DNA of 64,000 nucleotides from Saprospirales bacterium (GTDB lineage Bacteria > Bacteroidota > Bacteroidia > Chitinophagales > Saprospiraceae). The position numbers and the translations under genes were made by a program. Within the stretch, counting starts at the first letter, position 1. Each line of letters opens with the position of its first letter. The DNA lies in assembly GCA_016711045.1 (NCBI GenBank), contig JADJTT010000002.1, positions 248,001 through 312,000 on the forward strand, given 5' to 3'. Positions 61,259 through 64,000 of the stretch are shown here, piece by piece. The notes beneath the pieces were generated by a model, which was not told the DNA's origin, did no database searches, and worked only from the letters and a program-made list of their open reading frames with translations.

Positions 61259-63086
61259 AATCTTTTAAAAAGCACCGCCCGCGGCCACAGGTGAGTTCAA
61301 ACTGCAGCCGTGCCAGGCTGTTGTATATCCCATTTTCCAACAACGATAATTCTTCGTGTGTTCCTTGCTCCACAATTTGCCCTTCATCCAGCACATAGAT
61401 CTGGTCCACATCGCGGATCGTAGCCAGGCGATGGGCGATGATGATGGACGTGCGGCCTTCCAGCAGTTTGTTAAGCGCTTCCTGAACGAGTTTTTCCGAC
61501 TCGGCATCGAGCGAGGAGGTAGCTTCATCGAGGATCAGGATGCTGGGGTTTTTCAAAATAGCCCGGGCGATGGCGATGCGCTGCCGCTGTCCACCCGATA
61601 GTTTCACCCCTCGTTCACCGACCAGCGTATCGAGTCCATCGGGGAAGGAAGTGATGAAATCCCAGGCATTGGCTTGCTTGGCAGCTTCAATGATCTCTTC
61701 GTCCGAAGCGTCGGGCTTGCCATAGCGGATATTTTCCCGGATAGCGCCTCCGAACAGAATGACCTCCTGGGGTACAATGGCCACATGCGAGCGAAACTCG
61801 GAAATGTCGTAGTCCGAGATCGAACGGCCATCCACTTCAATGGTTCCTTCTTCCAGTGCATAATACCGCAGCAGCAATTGCACGATAGTAGATTTTCCGG
61901 CACCGGAAGGACCGACCAGGGCCACTTTTTGTCCGGCGCGCACCTCGAAGCTCACCCCTTTCAGCACCTCCATATCTTCCCGGGTGGGGTAGCGGAAATG
62001 CACATCCGAATAGCGAATATCGCCTCGCATGGTCGTGCGATCTGCGGGTAGTACCGGCTTGATGACCACTTCCGATTCGCGATCCAGGATCTCTCGCACC
62101 CGCTCCGTAGCGCCGAGGGCGCCCAGGATCTCGGTATAAAAATTTCCCAGGCCGGCGATAGCCCCTCCGATGATGGCGGTATAGGACACGAAAGCAACCA
62201 GGTCGCCTGCGGTGATCTTGCCGGCTTGCAGAAGGTTGGCGCCTTCCCAAATGATAAAGAACAAGGCGCCGAAGAGCACCACAATGATAAACACGGCAAA
62301 CAACGCACGCCCCTTGGCGTATTCCAGGGAGATCTTCACCATATTGCCGATCGATTTGGCATACCGCACCGACTCAAACCATTCGTTGGTAAACGCTTTC
62401 ACGGTCTGTACTGTCGCCATCGTCTCACTGACGATCGTGTTGGAATTGGCCAGTTCTTCCTGGCGGACTTTCGACAATCTCCGGATCATACGGCCAAATA
62501 CCATAGCCAGTACGACTACCACCGGGAAAGTGGCCAGCATGATCAGTGCCAGGCGCGGGGTGGTAATAGCCAGAAAAATAATTCCCGACACCAGGATGAT
62601 AATCTGACGAAAAAACTCGGCCAGCGTATAGGAGAATGCATTGTATAAGCGCTCCACATCGGCCGTCAGGCGGCTGACCAACTCCCCTACCCGGCTTTTT
62701 TCAAAAAAGACAATGGGAAGAGAAACCAGTTTGTCGTACAATGCTTTGCGCAGATCTGCCGTTCCTTTCTCACTGACATAGGCAAACAGCATGACCCGGG
62801 CATAGGAGAAGACTCCCTGCATGACCAGGATACCGAGGAGTACCAGGCCGATATCGCGGAGCGAAAAATTCCATTTTGAGGTTCCCTGTGCCACATCCAC
62901 CATCATCCCCGACAGATATGGGAACACCATAAATACCATACTGGACAGGAAAAGGATAACCAGGCCTAGGGCTAATCGCCACCAATAGGGGCGTACAAAT
63001 TTAAAGAGACCCAGCGCCTGTCGCAGTGTTTCGCGGCTCATTTTAGGGTTCGGCGTATCGTCATCTATCGATTTTCGTCTCGACAT
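61182..63086 (-). CDS. MsbA-like ABC exporter, permease + ATPase
   Basis: Half-transporter of 634 residues as the frame reads. Six membrane helices cover about residues 40-320. The ATPase has Walker A GPSGAGKSTIVQ, signature LSGGQRQRIAIARA, Walker B ILILDEATSSLD and an H-loop His (IIAHRL). Typical family members end near LARLQFEL; here 39 more residues follow (from TCGRGRC) and run into the next gene. In the neighbouring frame the stop would come at 61265, six bases before the downstream start, which suggests one lost or gained base near 61280. Possible substrate: lipid or drug. Confidence 0.88.
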   Translation of the reverse strand: MSRRKSIDDDTPNPKMSRETLRQALGLFKFVRPYWWRLALGLVILFLSSMVFMVFPYLSGMMVDVAQGTSKWNFSLRDIGLVLLGILVMQGVFSYARVMLFAYVSEKGTADLRKALYDKLVSLPIVFFEKSRVGELVSRLTADVERLYNAFSYTLAEFFRQIIILVSGIIFLAITTPRLALIMLATFPVVVVLAMVFGRMIRRLSKVRQEELANSNTIVSETMATVQTVKAFTNEWFESVRYAKSIGNMVKISLEYAKGRALFAVFIIVVLFGALFFIIWEGANLLQAGKITAGDLVAFVSYTAIIGGAIAGLGNFYTEILGALGATERVREILDRESEVVIKPVLPADRTTMRGDIRYSDVHFRYPTREDMEVLKGVSFEVRAGQKVALVGPSGAGKSTIVQLLLRYYALEEGTIEVDGRSISDYDISEFRSHVAIVPQEVILFGGAIRENIRYGKPDASDEEIIEAAKQANAWDFITSFPDGLDTLVGERGVKLSGGQRQRIAIARAILKNPSILILDEATSSLDAESEKLVQEALNKLLEGRTSIIIAHRLATIRDVDQIYVLDEGQIVEQGTHEELSLLENGIYNSLARLQFELTCGRGRCFLKDYALATKIVDLPHRPGPPGAGGGVCL

Positions 63087-63157
63087 GGAATAAATATTTT
63101 GGGTACGAAAGTAGAAACAGCGCGAAAGGATATTTGGTTATTGTGGAAGATCAAAAT

Positions 63158-63165
63158 TACCTTTG
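63158..63165 (+). promoter_or_regulatory. -7 element upstream of the DUF4105 gene
   Basis: TACCTTTG matches TAnnTTTG, with TTGGTT (63134-63139) 18 bases upstream. It would give a leader of roughly 140 bases that includes the following palindromes. Confidence 0.5.
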
Positions 63166-63181
63166 ATCATACTTTTATTTT

Positions 63182-63196
63182 AGTGACCCGATCGCT
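63182..63196. promoter_or_regulatory. Operator-like half-conserved palindrome, copy 1
   Basis: AGTGACCCGATCGCT is a 15-base imperfect version of the perfect palindrome at 63283-63297 (two differences in the right arm). Both copies follow the same leading T. Confidence 0.4.
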
Positions 63197-63218
63197 AGGG
63201 TACTTTAAACATAAAAAA

Positions 63219-63261
63219 CTGGATGCAGGGGGAGCGCCTGGGGCGCTCCCCCTGCATCCAG
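63219..63261. repeat. Perfect 20-bp palindrome between divergent genes
   Basis: The arm CTGGATGCAGGGGGAGCGCC (63219-63238) and its exact complement (63242-63261) flank a 3-base loop. It lies between the divergent ABC and DUF4105 genes and would be in the leader of the latter. Confidence 0.75.
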
Positions 63262-63282
63262 AATTATTAGTGAAACCCCACT

Positions 63283-63297
63283 AGTGACCCGGTCACT
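63283..63297. promoter_or_regulatory. Operator-like perfect palindrome, copy 2
   Basis: AGTGACC-C-GGTCACT is a perfect inverted repeat with a single central base, 16 bases before the DUF4105 ATG. With copy 1 (63182) it brackets the 20-bp palindrome. A dimeric regulator or an RNA structure are both possible. Confidence 0.5.
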
Positions 63298-63313
63298 TAG
63301 GAAACGACAAAAA

Positions 63314-64000
63314 ATGATGCTCAAAAAATGGACTATAATGCTCTTCTCCCTGATGCTGGTTGCTAGCGTCTGGGGCCAAAGCTCCTGGGAAGAGGCGCGT
63401 ATCACCATGCTCACTTGCAGCCCGGGAGAGGCGTTATACAGCAGTTTCGGGCACAGCGCTATCCGGATCCAGGACGCTTCGAGAGGGCTTGACCAGGTTT
63501 ACAACTATGGCACCTTTGATTTTAATACCCCCAATTTTTATACAAAATTTTTGCGGGGCAAGCTGCTCTACAACCTGGATGTGCAGTCCTTCCAAAGCTT
63601 TATGGTGGAGTACCGGACAGAAGGCCGCTCGGTATATGAGGAAGAAGTGCAACTCGATGGGCCGGAAAAAGAAGCCGTAGCAGGCTTTCTGACGGAAAAC
63701 TACCGGCCTGAGAACCGCTACTACCTCTATGATTTTTTCTTCGACAACTGTTCTTCCCGGATACGCGACGTGTTTGAAGCCGTATTAAAAGACAGGTTGA
63801 CCTATCATTTCCCCAAATCCGATGTGGAAATGACTTACCGGGACGCAATCGGTCCTTATATAGCCCGCCAGCCTTGGGTAGACTTTGGCATCGACCTGCT
63901 GCTCGGCACGCCCACCGACCAGGTGGCCGACGAGCGGGGACAGATGTTTTTGCCCGATTATTTATCCGACAACCTCGCTTATGGCCGGGTGGATGGAGCT
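63314..64000 (+). CDS. DUF4105 (Lnb N-terminal periplasmic domain) protein, 5' part
   Basis: The frame runs off the window after 229 codons. A signal peptide (MMLKKWTIMLFSLMLVASVWG) precedes ARITMLTCSPGEALYSSFGHSAIRI, typical of DUF4105. Later FFFDNCSSRIRDVFE has the conserved Asn-Cys pair of this papain-like fold. In Bacteroidota this Pfam family has been renamed Lnb_N after a lipoprotein N-acyltransferase. Full-length members continue into several membrane helices, which would lie outside the window. Whether this copy is the acyltransferase or a paralog cannot be told here. Confidence 0.85.
   Translation, partial: MMLKKWTIMLFSLMLVASVWGQSSWEEARITMLTCSPGEALYSSFGHSAIRIQDASRGLDQVYNYGTFDFNTPNFYTKFLRGKLLYNLDVQSFQSFMVEYRTEGRSVYEEEVQLDGPEKEAVAGFLTENYRPENRYYLYDFFFDNCSSRIRDVFEAVLKDRLTYHFPKSDVEMTYRDAIGPYIARQPWVDFGIDLLLGTPTDQVADERGQMFLPDYLSDNLAYGRVDGA

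Overview
The window looks like chromosomal DNA of a gliding Bacteroidota bacterium, most likely of the Saprospiria/Lewinella type. The evidence is two proteins with a gliding-motility-associated (type B) T9SS tail, two more with type A T9SS tails, a 289-residue primary sigma factor without region 1.1, a DUF3276 PUR-like protein, DUF4403 and DUF4105 proteins, and repeated TAnnTTTG -7 promoter elements with a TTG-containing -33 box. Ribosome-binding sites are weak or absent. I see no transposase, phage, integrase, CRISPR or toxin-antitoxin signal; this is core and near-core genome.

Layout. 1-9.8 kb: the end of an M1 peptidase, rplS, two tandem PKD/T9SS surface proteins, a TsaC/Sua5 protein, an S41 protease and rpoD. 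10-17.7 kb: a START-like protein, an orphan AddB-like PD-(D/E)XK nuclease, a [2Fe-2S] ferredoxin with a TrxR-like ferredoxin reductase, a crotonase, a CMP-sugar synthetase and a secreted 'asparagine synthetase B' family protein. 18-23.6 kb: a vWA membrane protein, DUF3276, an ABC exporter broken by one in-frame TAA, and fbp. 23.9-26.2 kb: a sodium/choline symporter very like animal CHT1, divergent from a phosphatidylcholine synthase with the Pcs-specific motif spacing. These two genes together make a choline-to-phosphatidylcholine module. 26-40 kb: an M14 peptidase, an aldehyde dehydrogenase, three multi-spanning GT-C-like proteins, a HIT protein, a PLD-family protein and several secreted proteins. 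39.9-44.3 kb: tRNA-Arg and tRNA-Lys, a frameshifted HAD phosphatase, DUF4403, and a T9SS-exported protein of four PDZ domains with no protease domain. 44.4-53.8 kb: a BNR/sortilin-like giant, a Nudix protein, pyrE, an M42 aminopeptidase, a UbiA-like protein and an M43 metalloprotease with a T9SS tail. 53.9-64 kb: envelope biogenesis (lptD, a SPOR amidase, mlaD, murB, an MsbA-like ABC exporter) and the start of a DUF4105/Lnb_N protein.

The most unusual structural feature is a set of about a dozen long intergenic palindromes, nearly all perfect, with stems of 13-30 bp and unrelated sequences. Some are ordinary bidirectional terminators. Others have no U-tract, stand in tandem, or lie between divergent gene starts where no terminator is needed. 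The most interesting metabolic feature is the choline transporter/Pcs pair. Two genes carry single-base lesions (an in-frame TAA and a -1 frameshift) and a third has a suspicious C-terminal extension. These may be real decay or consensus errors in the assembly.
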